DNA of 64,000 nucleotides, from NCBI RefSeq assembly GCF_004125265.1, contig NZ_RDTE01000003.1, positions 5,270,001-5,334,000 of the forward strand. The letters are read 5' to 3'. The stretch comes from Streptomyces lydicus. Its GTDB lineage: Bacteria; Actinomycetota; Actinomycetes; Streptomycetales; Streptomycetaceae. Position 1 is the stretch's first letter; every line of letters starts with the position of its first letter. The translations under genes and the position numbers were made by a program. Shown piece by piece: positions 1 to 8,544 of the stretch. The notes beneath the pieces were generated by a model. The model was not told the DNA's origin, made no database searches, and saw only the letters and a list, made by a program, of their open reading frames with translations.

Positions 1-383
1 CGACCGCAGCACATGCCACGCCGTCAGCCCCTGTATGAGCAGGGCCAGCGCCTCGCCCGCGCTCAGCCCCTCCGTTAAGGCGACAAGGTTGCGGTCGGGG
101 ACGACCGTCTTCGCCGCATAGCCGCCCTGCGGGACGTATCCGAGGACCCGCCGGCCGCCCGCGGTCCGGCCGACGACCTCCATGCCGGGGATGCGCGGCA
201 GCGGTCCCGTCGGCGCGTTCGGCCCCTCGGCGTGCTCGCCCGCGATGTGCTTGATGTCGCCGAAGTTGACGCCCGCGGCCTCCACTTCGACCAGGCTCTC
301 GCCCGGGCCCGCCACCGGGTCCGGTACCTCGGCCTCGGCCAGACCTCCGGGTCACCGAATCGTTCGAACTGCATGGCACGCAT
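1..383 (-). pseudogene. NADPH:quinone oxidoreductase family, 5' part, frameshifted
   Basis: This is the start of a zinc-type/quinone alcohol dehydrogenase (MDR superfamily) that runs off the left edge. The ATG is preceded by AGGAGAGG at good spacing, and the protein begins MRAMQFERFGDPEV. After GAG-GTC the frame is lost. If one C is restored next to position 341, translation continues cleanly through a GroES-like domain (VEAAGVNFGDIKHIAGEH, then RIPGMEVVGR, then GYVPQGGYAAKTVVPDRN). A TTA leucine codon lies near position 74. The call rests on the GroES-like fold signature; the substrate is unknown. Either the gene is inactive or the base was lost in sequencing. Confidence 0.75.
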
Positions 384-480
384 GGATACCTCTCCTGGGG
401 CTGGTCGTATTCCCGTGGCTTGATCATGATTCCCCCGTCCGCGGCACAGCACGTTCTCTTGCCGCATCAGCCCCGGCGGC

Positions 481-2028
481 TCAGCTCCGGCGGCCCAGGA
501 AGACCGGGTTGGTCATGGCCGCCATGGGCCCCGGCAGGCCCGCTGTCGTCGGCGGGTGGCGGACTTCCGCGCGTATGTAGGCGGCGTGGTCGGGGGTGGT
601 CTGCCAGCTGACGGTGGCGCTGCCCGAGGCGGGCAGCGGGGTGGAGTACAGCAGTCCCTGGTCGGTGAGGAAGGAGACCGTGCAGCCCGGGGCGCCGGAG
701 ACCTTCAGCTGAGCCGTGACCTTCGCCGCACGGGGGGCCTCCAAGCGCTCGGCGATCCCGGCGTGTTCACCGCGCTCACCGGTGACGGAGAAGGCCAGAT
801 CGACCTTCGACGACTCGGCGATCCAGACCCGGCCCGCCCGGATGCCGTCCAGCAGCGCACGGCGCGAGAGATCGTCGGCGAGCACCACGGTCTGCGGCAG
901 GCCCACCACATCCGGGTCGCGGTGGGCGTCGCTGTGGCCGACGGCCGGCAGCCAGTCCGCGCGGCCACGGGCGTGTGCGACGAGGGTGTTGTCCCATTCG
1001 GCGAGGGTGATCTCGTCATCGGGGGTGTACGGGCCGTTCCAGACCTCCACCGCATCGGCTTCGTTCAGCCCGAACTTCCAGTGGCAGCCGATGCAGGTGG
1101 CGTGCGGATGTGCCGGGATGACCAGGCCGCCGGCCCGCCGGATGGCGCGCGCGTACTTCCCGAAGGCGTTGTCGCGGGCCCGGTAGCGCCAGTCGATGAA
1201 GGCCTCGGGGTCGGTGCCCATCGCCACCACGTGCCCATTGCGGGTGGTGACCTCCTCGCCGGTCAGGATCAGCAGGTCATCGCCCCACAGACCGTCCCAG
1301 GCGCGGTGCGCGGACGTGGTGTTGTGCTCGGAGGTGTTGATGAAGTCCAGCCCGGCGGCGCGGGCCAGTGCGGCGATCTCGGCAGGAGTGCGTCTGCCGT
1401 CGGAGTGCACGGAGTGCAGATGGCCGTCGCCGCGGTACCAGGCACGGCCCCGGCCCCGGGCACGCTCGGGCGGATGGACGGGCGCCGGGGTGCGCCCCGC
1501 GGGTCCGTACCGCAAGGTGACCGTGACGTCGTAGGACAGCCCTTGCGGCGCGATCGTGTACGGCCCGAGGGCGATATGCCAGGTGCCTGCGTTGACGGGG
1601 CCCGGCAGATATCCGGGGGTGGCCTCGTCGGCGCGCAGGAAGAACTCCGTACGCGCCCCGCCCGACCAGCCGCGGAACCCGGCGCCTCCGAGGCCCGTGC
1701 CCCGCTCGTCGAAGATGCCGATGTCGCAGGCATTGCCGGGGATGCCCTCGGGGACGGTGGGTTTGTCGTAGCGGTAGGCAACGGCGATCTCGCTCACGCC
1801 GTGCGGCACGTCGACCGGCAGATACACGAAGTCCGGCGCGCCCGCGGGCAGATGGCCGGCCACCCGCCGGGACTGCTCGCCCGGCCCGCCTCCGCGCTGC
1901 CCGCCTCCCGGCCCGCCTCCGGGCTGCCCGGCAGCGGGCACGGCATCGGCGAAGCTCACACGTCCGAGCGTAAGCGCGCCCGTCGCGCCCGCAACCGCCG
2001 AAAGTCTCAGAACATCGCGTCGTTCCAT
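481..2028 (-). CDS. Tat-exported CehA/McbA-type PHP-domain metallohydrolase
   Basis: A 515-residue predicted exported phosphoesterase-like protein. The start was chosen at MERRDVLRLSAVAGATGALT because this is a twin-arginine signal peptide (ERRDVLR then a hydrophobic stretch); a longer upstream reading is arginine-rich and unlikely. Residues 34-50 form a Gly/Pro/Gln linker. A beta-rich N-terminal region precedes the PHP core, which shows HLHSVHSDG at 203-211 and SEHN around 233-236, the metal-binding motifs of the family. CehA/McbA relatives hydrolyse carbamate or phosphoester bonds, but the natural substrate here cannot be read from sequence. It is divergent from the LLM oxidoreductase at 2261 across about 230 bp. 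Confidence 0.85.
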   Translation of the reverse strand: MERRDVLRLSAVAGATGALTLGRVSFADAVPAAGQPGGGPGGGQRGGGPGEQSRRVAGHLPAGAPDFVYLPVDVPHGVSEIAVAYRYDKPTVPEGIPGNACDIGIFDERGTGLGGAGFRGWSGGARTEFFLRADEATPGYLPGPVNAGTWHIALGPYTIAPQGLSYDVTVTLRYGPAGRTPAPVHPPERARGRGRAWYRGDGHLHSVHSDGRRTPAEIAALARAAGLDFINTSEHNTTSAHRAWDGLWGDDLLILTGEEVTTRNGHVVAMGTDPEAFIDWRYRARDNAFGKYARAIRRAGGLVIPAHPHATCIGCHWKFGLNEADAVEVWNGPYTPDDEITLAEWDNTLVAHARGRADWLPAVGHSDAHRDPDVVGLPQTVVLADDLSRRALLDGIRAGRVWIAESSKVDLAFSVTGERGEHAGIAERLEAPRAAKVTAQLKVSGAPGCTVSFLTDQGLLYSTPLPASGSATVSWQTTPDHAAYIRAEVRHPPTTAGLPGPMAAMTNPVFLGRRS

Positions 2029-2260
2029 CTCAGCCCCCCGTCCATCTCCGCCTCCCCGTGCCGCCTCAGGCCCGTCGCCTGCGCGTTTCGTGCCTGTCCG
2101 TTCCGACCGCGCCCGTCTCCTTCCGCTGCGCGACCGGCTCGTCGCACCGCGTGAAAACTGTTGTACGCGCGTGTGACGGAGAGCGAAAGGCCTGTGGATA
2201 ACCGTCGGGCGGTGAGGCACCATGCGGTCACTCACCCGCCTGACACGGAGGTGTTCCCGC

Positions 2261-3085
2261 ATGCGGATCGCGACCACGATCTTCCTGACCGACGAGACGA
2301 TCCGGCCGGACCGGCTGGGCCGCGAGCTGGAGCAGCGCGGTTTCGCCGGCCTCTACCTTCCCGAGCACACCCACATCCCCGCCGGCCGGGAAACCCCCGC
2401 CCCCATGGGCGAGCCGCTGCCCCGCGAATACGGCCGCACCCTCGACCCGTTCATCGCGCTCGGCCAGGTCGCCGCGGTCACCGAACGGCTCGCCCTCGGC
2501 ACCGGCATCACCCTCGTCGCCCAGCACGACCCGATCGATCTCGCCAAGCAGATCGCGACCCTCGACTTCCTCTCCGGCGGCCGCTTCACCCTCGGCATCG
2601 GTTACGGCTGGAACGTCGAGGAGGCCGCCGACCACGGCGTCGAGTGGTCGACCCGGCGGGAGCTGACCCGCGACCGGGTCGCCCTGATGCGCGCCCTGTG
2701 GGCCGAGGAACCGACGGCTTACCAGGGCGCATTCGGGTCCGTACGCGCCTCCCTCGCCCACCCCAAGCCGCTGCACGGCGCGCCGCGCACCCTCCTCGGC
2801 GGCGCGGCCGGCCCCAAGCTCTTCGGGCAGATCGCCGAGTACGCCGACGGGTGGCTGCCGATCGGCGGCCGCGGGCTGACGGAGACCGTTCCGGTGCTGC
2901 GGCAGGCATGGTCGGACGCCGGGCGTACGGGCGAGCCGGTGGTGGTGCCCTACGCGGTCCAGCCCTCGACCGGGAAGCTGGCGCGCTTGCGCGAGCTGGG
3001 CGTGCAGGAGGTGGTGCTGCAGCTGCCGCCGGCCGGGGAAGCTGAGGTACTGCGGACCCTGGACGACTTCGCGCAGTACCTGTGA
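2261..3085 (+). CDS. LLM-class F420-dependent oxidoreductase
   Basis: A 274-residue luciferase-like TIM-barrel protein beginning MRIATTIFLTDETIRPDRLG, chosen because GGAGG lies nine bases upstream; a start 13 codons earlier has no better site. Typical family segments are ALGTGITLVAQHDPIDLAKQ, the FLSGGRFTLGIGYGWNVEE block and a C-terminal ADGWLPIGG segment. These match the Streptomyces/Mycobacterium group that uses coenzyme F420 instead of FMN. fbiC, needed to make F420, lies 1.1 kb downstream on the same strand. The organic substrate is unknown. Confidence 0.88.
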   Translation: MRIATTIFLTDETIRPDRLGRELEQRGFAGLYLPEHTHIPAGRETPAPMGEPLPREYGRTLDPFIALGQVAAVTERLALGTGITLVAQHDPIDLAKQIATLDFLSGGRFTLGIGYGWNVEEAADHGVEWSTRRELTRDRVALMRALWAEEPTAYQGAFGSVRASLAHPKPLHGAPRTLLGGAAGPKLFGQIAEYADGWLPIGGRGLTETVPVLRQAWSDAGRTGEPVVVPYAVQPSTGKLARLRELGVQEVVLQLPPAGEAEVLRTLDDFAQYL

Positions 3086-3379
3086 CGGGTGACTCAGCGG
3101 AGCGCGGCGTGCGGGACGGGTGACCTGTGGCCTCGGGGGTGAGGGGTGAGGGGGCGGGTGACGGTGACAGGACGGCGGAGCGGATGGCGCGCGGGCCCGG
3201 GGGGAGGCCCTTCCACCGGCCCGCTACCTGACGGCCTCGGTTCGTCCTAGGACCAGCGGTGTACCGCTTTCCGCCCGTCCCGGTACCGGAGAACGATCCG
3301 CGGCGGCCTCCGCCGTCGTAGCGTCGAAGGTGAAGGGCCGCGGATCTCTCCGCAGACCGGCGGCCCGAGGAGAACGGTG

Positions 3380-3463
3380 AACGGCCAAGAAGATCAACGG
3401 TCCCGGAGGATCAGCGGCTCAACAAGATCAGCGGCCCAACGAGAGCAGCGGCCCAAGGCGATC
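3380..3463. repeat. Degenerate 17-bp tandem repeat in a 479-bp gap
   Basis: Four 17-bp units (3396-3412, 3413-3429, 3430-3446, 3447-3463) of the form AGCGGCYCAACRAGATC, preceded by a 16-bp variant at 3380-3395. They lie in the gap 3086-3564 upstream of the VOC gene. The unit length is not a multiple of three, so this is not a coding repeat. Nothing else in the gap is recognisable apart from GC-rich sequence. Confidence 0.75.
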
Positions 3464-3564
3464 AGTTCCTGCAGCTCGACGGGCCGAGAACGCCGACGGC
3501 CCGCGCCGATGCAGCAGATCACGGGACCCGTTGACCGCTCCGTCAGAGAGATCAAGGAGATCCC

Positions 3565-3963
3565 ATGCCCCGCCTCGACCACACGATCGTGCACAGCAAG
3601 GACCGTTTCGCCTCCGCCCGGTTCCTGGCGGGCCTGCTCGGCGCGCCCGAACCCAAGGCCTTCGGTCCCTTCGCGGCCCTCAAGCTCGACAACGGGGTGA
3701 CCCTCGACTACGCCGAGCATGTCGCGGGCGGCGAGTTCGTCCCCACGCACTACGCGTTCCTGGTGTCCGAGGGCGAGTTCGACGCGATCTTCGACCGCAT
3801 ACAGGAGCGGGAGCTCTCCTACTGGGCCGACCCCATGCACACCAGGCCACAGGAGATCAACACCCTGGACGGCGGCCGCGGTCTCTACCTCAACGACCCC
3901 GACGGCCACAACATGGAGTTCCTGACCCGGACCTACTCCGACGAGCTGCTGGCCGGTATGTAG
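3565..3963 (+). CDS. VOC-family (glyoxalase/bleomycin-resistance fold) protein
   Basis: A 132-residue single-domain protein starting MPRLDHTIVHSKDR, with AAGGAG five bases upstream of the ATG. It has the paired beta-alpha-beta-beta-beta pattern of vicinal-oxygen-chelate proteins. Candidate metal ligands are His6 near the start and Glu in the final strand segment YLNDPDGHNMEFLTRTY, which is the typical end motif of VOC dioxygenase/isomerase proteins. The substrate is not predictable. Its stop codon is also the first base triplet of a 29-bp tandem repeat array. Confidence 0.88.
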   Translation: MPRLDHTIVHSKDRFASARFLAGLLGAPEPKAFGPFAALKLDNGVTLDYAEHVAGGEFVPTHYAFLVSEGEFDAIFDRIQERELSYWADPMHTRPQEINTLDGGRGLYLNDPDGHNMEFLTRTYSDELLAGM

Positions 3964-4076
3964 GCGTGCCAGGAGCAGCCGCCGCTTCGTAGGCGTGCCG
4001 GGAGCAGTCGTTGCTTCCTAGGCGTGCCGGGAGCAGCCGTCCCTACGCAGGCGTGCCGGGAGCCGCCGCCGGGAAG
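3961..4076. repeat. Four tandem 29-bp repeats beginning at the VOC stop codon
   Basis: Units at 3961-3989, 3990-4018, 4019-4047 and 4048-4076 share the core TAGGCGTGCCGGGAGCAGCC with small differences. The first unit starts exactly on the VOC stop codon, so each of the first three copies supplies a TAG in that frame. The array fills most of the space before fbiC. Confidence 0.85.
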
Positions 4077-4182
4077 TGCCCTGACGAGCCCGGACGGAAC
4101 CACCGGCCGTAGTGATCAGTGGCACATCAACCAGGCGATCTCCGGCGGCGGCGCTGTCGGTGGACGCTCGTATGCTCGGAGG

Positions 4183-6831
4183 ATGACTTCCAGCGTGCAG
4201 GGACCTGACCAGGCATCGGACCAAGGAACCGGCCACGAAAGGGACTCCGGGCCCGCCGCCCAGGGACGGCCGACGGCCAACGCGATGCGCCGTGCGCTCA
4301 AGCGGGCCCGCGACGGTGTGGCGCTGGACGCCGGCGAGGCCGCGGTGCTGCTGCAGGCGCGCGGCGCCGACCTCACGGACCTCTGCGCCTCCGCGGCCCG
4401 GGTGCGGGATGCCGGCCTGGAGGCCGCCGGGCGCCCCGGAGTCATCACGTACTCCCGCGGCGTCTTCATCCCCCTGACGCGCCTGTGCCGGGACAAGTGC
4501 CACTACTGCACCTTCGTCACCGTCCCCGGCAAGCTGCGCCGCGACGGCCACGGAATGTTCATGTCGCCCGACGAGGTGCTGGACATCGCCCGCCGCGGCG
4601 CCGAACTGGGCTGCAAGGAAGCCCTCTTCACCCTGGGCGACAAGCCGGAGGACCGCTGGCCCGAGGCCCGCGAGTGGCTGGAGGCGCACGGCTACGACGA
4701 CACGCTGTCGTACGTCCGCGCCATGGCGATCCGCGTCCTGGAGGAGACCGGCCTGCTGCCGCACCTCAACCCCGGGGTGCTGTCCTGGACGGACTTCCAG
4801 CGGCTCAAGCCCGTCGCCCCCTCCCTGGGGATGATGCTGGAGACGACCGCCGAGCGGCTGTGGAGCGAGCCCGGCGGTCCCCACTACGGATCGCCCGACA
4901 AGGACCCCGCCGTCCGGCTGCGCGTCCTGGAGGACGCCGGACGTTCCAACGTCCCCTTCACCACCGGGCTGCTGATCGGCATCGGTGAGACGTACGAGGA
5001 GCGCGCCGAGTCCCTGTTCGCGCTGCGCCGTGTTCAGCGCGCGTACCACGGCATCCAAGAGCTGATCATGCAGAACTTCCGCGCCAAGCCGGACACGGCG
5101 ATGCGCGGCATGCCGGATGCCGAGCTGGAGGAGCTGGCCGCGACCATCGCGGTCGCCCGGCACATCATGGGCCCCTCGACGCGCATCCAGGCGCCGCCCA
5201 ACCTCGTCGACGGCGAGTACGCGCTGCTCATCGACGCCGGGATCGACGACTGGGGCGGCGTCTCCCCGCTGACCCTCGACCATGTGAACCCCGAGCGCCC
5301 CTGGCCCCAGATCGACGAGCTGACCGAGCGCTGCGCCGCCGCCGGTTTCGAGCTGCGGGAACGGCTCCCCATCTACCCGGAGTTCCTGCAGCGCGGTGAG
5401 CCCTGGCTCGACCCCCGCCTGCTGCCCCATGTACGGGCGCTCGCCGACCCGGAGACGGGCCTGGCCGTGGAGGACGCCCCCGTGGTGGGCCGCCCCTGGC
5501 AGGAGCCCGACGAGGGCTTCACGATGATCTCCTCGGGCCGTACGGACCTGCACCACACCATCGACACCGAAGGCCGCACCGCCGACCGCCGCGACGACTT
5601 CGACGAGGTCTACGGCGACTGGGAGGCACTGCGGGAGGCCGCCGCCCCCGGGATGGCACCGGAGCGCATCGAAGCCGACGTACGGCAGGCCCTGTCGCAG
5701 GCCGCCGACGACCCCACCAAGCTCACCGACGCCCAGGCGCTGGCGCTGCTGCACGCCGACGGGCCCGCCCTGGACGCCCTCTGCGGCATCGCCGATGCGC
5801 TGCGCCGCGACACCGTGGGCGACGACGTCACCTACATCGTCACCAGGAACATCAACTTCACCAACGTCTGCTACACCGGCTGCCGCTTCTGCGCGTTCGC
5901 CCAGCGCCGCACCGACGCCGACGCCTACACCCTCTCCCTCTCCCAGGTCGCCGACCGTGCCCAACAGGCGTGGGACGTAGGGGCGGTGGAGGTGTGCATG
6001 CAGGGCGGCATCCACCCCGACCTGCCCGGCACGGCGTACTTCGACATCGCGCGCGCCGTGAAGGAACGCGTCCCCGGTATGCATGTGCACGCCTTCTCAC
6101 CCATGGAGGTCGTCAACGGCGCGACGCGTACCGGCCTGTCCATCCGTGAGTGGCTCACCGAGGCCAAGGCCGCCGGGCTGGACAGCATCCCCGGCACCGC
6201 GGCCGAGATCCTCGACGACGAGGTCCGCTGGATCCTCACCAAGGGCAAGCTGCCCACCGCCACCTGGGTCGAGGTCATCAAGACCGCCCATGAGCTGGGC
6301 ATCGGCTCGTCCTCGACGATGATGTACGGCCATGTCGACCAGCCGCGCCACTGGCTCGGCCACCTTCGCCTGCTGGCACGGATCCAGCAGGAGACGGGCG
6401 GCTTCACGGAGTTCGTCACCCTCCCCTTCATCCACACCAATGCCCCCGTCTACCTCGCCGGTATCGCCCGCCCCGGCCCCACCACACGCGACAACCGCGC
6501 GGTGACCGCGATGGCCCGGGTGCTGCTGCACCCCCACATCACCAACATCCAGACCAGCTGGGTCAAGCTCGGCACGGAAGGCGCGGCCGAAATGCTCCGC
6601 TCCGGCGCCAACGACCTCGGCGGCACGCTGATGGAGGAGACCATCTCCCGGATGGCGGGGTCGAGTTACGGCTCCTACCGCTCCATCCAGGACCTCATCG
6701 CCATCGCCGACCGGGCCGGCCGCCCGGCCCGCGCCCGCACCACGACGTACGCCCCGGTCACCGAAGAACGCCAGGCCGCCGCCCTCGCCTCGGACGGGCA
6801 TCTCCCGGAGCTGCTGCCGCTGGCCGACTGA
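4183..6831 (+). CDS. fbiC: FO synthase (7,8-didemethyl-8-hydroxy-5-deazariboflavin synthase)
   Basis: An 882-residue fused CofG/CofH enzyme that makes the F420 chromophore FO from tyrosine and a flavin precursor using two radical-SAM clusters. The N-terminal domain has CRDKCHYC with cysteines at 102, 106 and 109. The C-terminal domain has CYTGCRFC at 563, 567 and 570. Length and two-domain order match actinobacterial FbiC. The ATG at 4183 directly abuts GGAGG, which is too close, so the in-frame GTG at 4195 may be the true start. The product should be cytosolic and serve F420-dependent enzymes such as the LLM protein upstream. Confidence 0.97.
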   Translation: MTSSVQGPDQASDQGTGHERDSGPAAQGRPTANAMRRALKRARDGVALDAGEAAVLLQARGADLTDLCASAARVRDAGLEAAGRPGVITYSRGVFIPLTRLCRDKCHYCTFVTVPGKLRRDGHGMFMSPDEVLDIARRGAELGCKEALFTLGDKPEDRWPEAREWLEAHGYDDTLSYVRAMAIRVLEETGLLPHLNPGVLSWTDFQRLKPVAPSLGMMLETTAERLWSEPGGPHYGSPDKDPAVRLRVLEDAGRSNVPFTTGLLIGIGETYEERAESLFALRRVQRAYHGIQELIMQNFRAKPDTAMRGMPDAELEELAATIAVARHIMGPSTRIQAPPNLVDGEYALLIDAGIDDWGGVSPLTLDHVNPERPWPQIDELTERCAAAGFELRERLPIYPEFLQRGEPWLDPRLLPHVRALADPETGLAVEDAPVVGRPWQEPDEGFTMISSGRTDLHHTIDTEGRTADRRDDFDEVYGDWEALREAAAPGMAPERIEADVRQALSQAADDPTKLTDAQALALLHADGPALDALCGIADALRRDTVGDDVTYIVTRNINFTNVCYTGCRFCAFAQRRTDADAYTLSLSQVADRAQQAWDVGAVEVCMQGGIHPDLPGTAYFDIARAVKERVPGMHVHAFSPMEVVNGATRTGLSIREWLTEAKAAGLDSIPGTAAEILDDEVRWILTKGKLPTATWVEVIKTAHELGIGSSSTMMYGHVDQPRHWLGHLRLLARIQQETGGFTEFVTLPFIHTNAPVYLAGIARPGPTTRDNRAVTAMARVLLHPHITNIQTSWVKLGTEGAAEMLRSGANDLGGTLMEETISRMAGSSYGSYRSIQDLIAIADRAGRPARARTTTYAPVTEERQAAALASDGHLPELLPLAD

Positions 6832-6975
6832 ATCGGGTCGCCGGGGCAGTCCGCGGAAGGGGCGGCCCCGGCGGTCCGGCGGAAGGGGAGGCCCCGGCGG
6901 TCCGAGCTCCGACCGTGCTCCCGCGGCGGTCCACAGCCCGGTCGTCGGCCGGTCGGCCGGTCGGCCGGGGCCTCT

Positions 6976-7230
6976 TCACTCGCCCTCGTACTCGGCCTCG
7001 TGCTGCAGGATGCACTGCTGCCACTGCGACAGCGCCTCCTCGCGATCGCCTCCGCTGTCCTGGGCGGCGACGATCAGCGCGTCGGCGGCCATGGCGGCGA
7101 GCCGTACCGCGATATGGCAGACATCGCTCTGGGGGAGCGGCCGAAGGAGTTCCACCGCGCCGTCGCTGTCCCCGGAAAGCGCGGAGGCGACAACGGCCAT
7201 GGTGGTGCGATCCCACTCGTACTCGGACAT
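6976..7230 (-). CDS. Small conserved-type hypothetical protein
   Basis: An 84-residue acidic protein beginning MSEYEWDRTTMAVVASALSG and ending LQHEAEYEGE. It is predicted to be all-helical with no membrane segment, and I do not recognise a family. The ribosome site is poor, and an upstream in-frame ATG pair at 7261-7266 is an alternative start. It is convergent with fbiC, and the gap 6832-6975 contains two imperfect copies of a CCCCGGCGGTCCG-containing segment. It lies just upstream of the D-2-hydroxyacid dehydrogenase on the same strand. Confidence 0.6.
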   Translation of the reverse strand: MSEYEWDRTTMAVVASALSGDSDGAVELLRPLPQSDVCHIAVRLAAMAADALIVAAQDSGGDREEALSQWQQCILQHEAEYEGE

Positions 7231-7278
7231 GGGGAGAGCATGCCCAGCGCGCGCCCCTGCCATCATCGAACGCTTTCT

Positions 7279-8238
7279 TCAGCCCAGTTGGCGGATCGGG
7301 CTGCCCGCGAGGAAGGCGGTGATGTCCTCGACCGCCTGCCGGAAGTAGCCCTCGTAGTTACGGCGGGTGACATAGCCGAGATGGGGCAGGGCCAGCACGT
7401 TCGGGAGGGTGCGCAGGGGGTGGCCGGCAGGCAGCGGCTCCTGGTCGAAGACGTCCAGGCCGGCGCCGGCGATCCAGTTCTCCCGCAGCGCCCGGAGCAG
7501 CGCGGGCTGGTCGACGATGGCGGCGCGGGAGGTGTTGACGAGGTAGCCGGTGGGCCGCATCCGGCGGAGCTCATCGGCGCCGAGCAGGCCGCGGGTGCGG
7601 TCACCGAGGACGAGATGGACGGAGACGAAGTCGCTGGTCTCCAGGAGCTCGTTCTTGGTGGCGGCGGCATGCACGCCCACCTCCGCGGCGCGTTCGGCGG
7701 TGAGGTTCCGGCTCCAGGCCGTCACCTCCATGCCGAAGGCCTGGCCGATCCGGGCGACCCGGCTGCCGATCTTGCCCAGGCCGAGCAGCCCCAGCGTACG
7801 GCCGTGCAGGTCGGCGCCGAGGGTGCTCTGCCAGGGGCCGTCGGTGCGCAGTGCGGTGCTCTCGGTGACCACCTGGCGGGCGAGGCCGAGGATCAGCGCC
7901 CAGGTCAGTTCGACGGGCGGCTCCGTGTTGCTGGCCGTACCGCAGACGGTGACGCCGTGCCGCGCGGCGGCTTCCAGATCGATGGCGGCATTCCGCATTC
8001 CGGAGGTGATCAGCAGCCGGAGGCGGGGGAGCCGGGCGAGGAGCGAGGCGCGAAACGGTGTGCGTTCGCGCATCGCGACAACGATCTCGCAGTCGCCGAT
8101 CGACGCGACCACCTCGTCCTCGGAGCGGAAGGGCTGCCGCACCGTACGGACGTCGACGGCACCCGCTACGGCGGACCAGTCGGCCAGGGAGAGCGCGACG
8201 TCCTGGTAGTCGTCGAGTACGGCACAGCGCAGAGTCAT
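7279..8238 (-). CDS. D-2-hydroxyacid dehydrogenase family protein
   Basis: A 319-residue NAD(P)-dependent oxidoreductase of the D-isomer-specific 2-hydroxyacid family. The Rossmann motif GLGKIG is at 153-158. The catalytic residues are in their usual places: Arg238 in NTSRAAIVD, Glu267 in DVFDQEPLP and His286 in PHLGYV. The ATG is preceded by GGGAG at seven bases. The sequence resembles the phosphoglycerate-dehydrogenase-like branch without an ACT domain. The substrate is unknown. It is transcribed away from the ADP-ribosylglycohydrolase gene across 306 bp. Confidence 0.92.
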   Translation of the reverse strand: MTLRCAVLDDYQDVALSLADWSAVAGAVDVRTVRQPFRSEDEVVASIGDCEIVVAMRERTPFRASLLARLPRLRLLITSGMRNAAIDLEAAARHGVTVCGTASNTEPPVELTWALILGLARQVVTESTALRTDGPWQSTLGADLHGRTLGLLGLGKIGSRVARIGQAFGMEVTAWSRNLTAERAAEVGVHAAATKNELLETSDFVSVHLVLGDRTRGLLGADELRRMRPTGYLVNTSRAAIVDQPALLRALRENWIAGAGLDVFDQEPLPAGHPLRTLPNVLALPHLGYVTRRNYEGYFRQAVEDITAFLAGSPIRQLG

Positions 8239-8349
8239 GCGGGTTCTCCCGAGCGTGGGGGGCGACGGATGGCCGGGCGGTGTGTCGACAGGGCAGGGGG
8301 CGGACGGGAGCCGCTTCGGCCCACCCGGACAGAGGCCGTTTCGGTCCGC

Positions 8350-8404
8350 CCCGATGGGAGTGTTTTCAGCCAAAGTCGATTCGGTCGAGCCCGTGCCCAT
8401 CGGG
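8350..8404. promoter_or_regulatory. Inverted repeat in a divergent promoter region
   Basis: The gap 8239-8544 between divergent genes holds a perfect 9-bp inverted repeat, CCCGATGGG at 8350-8358 and CCCATCGGG at 8396-8404, 37 bases apart. It could be a split operator. No matching regulator gene is adjacent. Confidence 0.4.
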
Positions 8405-8544
8405 ACCGTACCGGCCAAAAGCCGCCTTATGAGTGACCGGTCGCAATACGCACCTGGCCGGAAACTGATCAATCCTGGTCGATTACAGTGCTGCGCCAGG
8501 GGCCCCGCAAGGCCCCGGGACGTTGTCGGTATCGGGAGGGCGCA

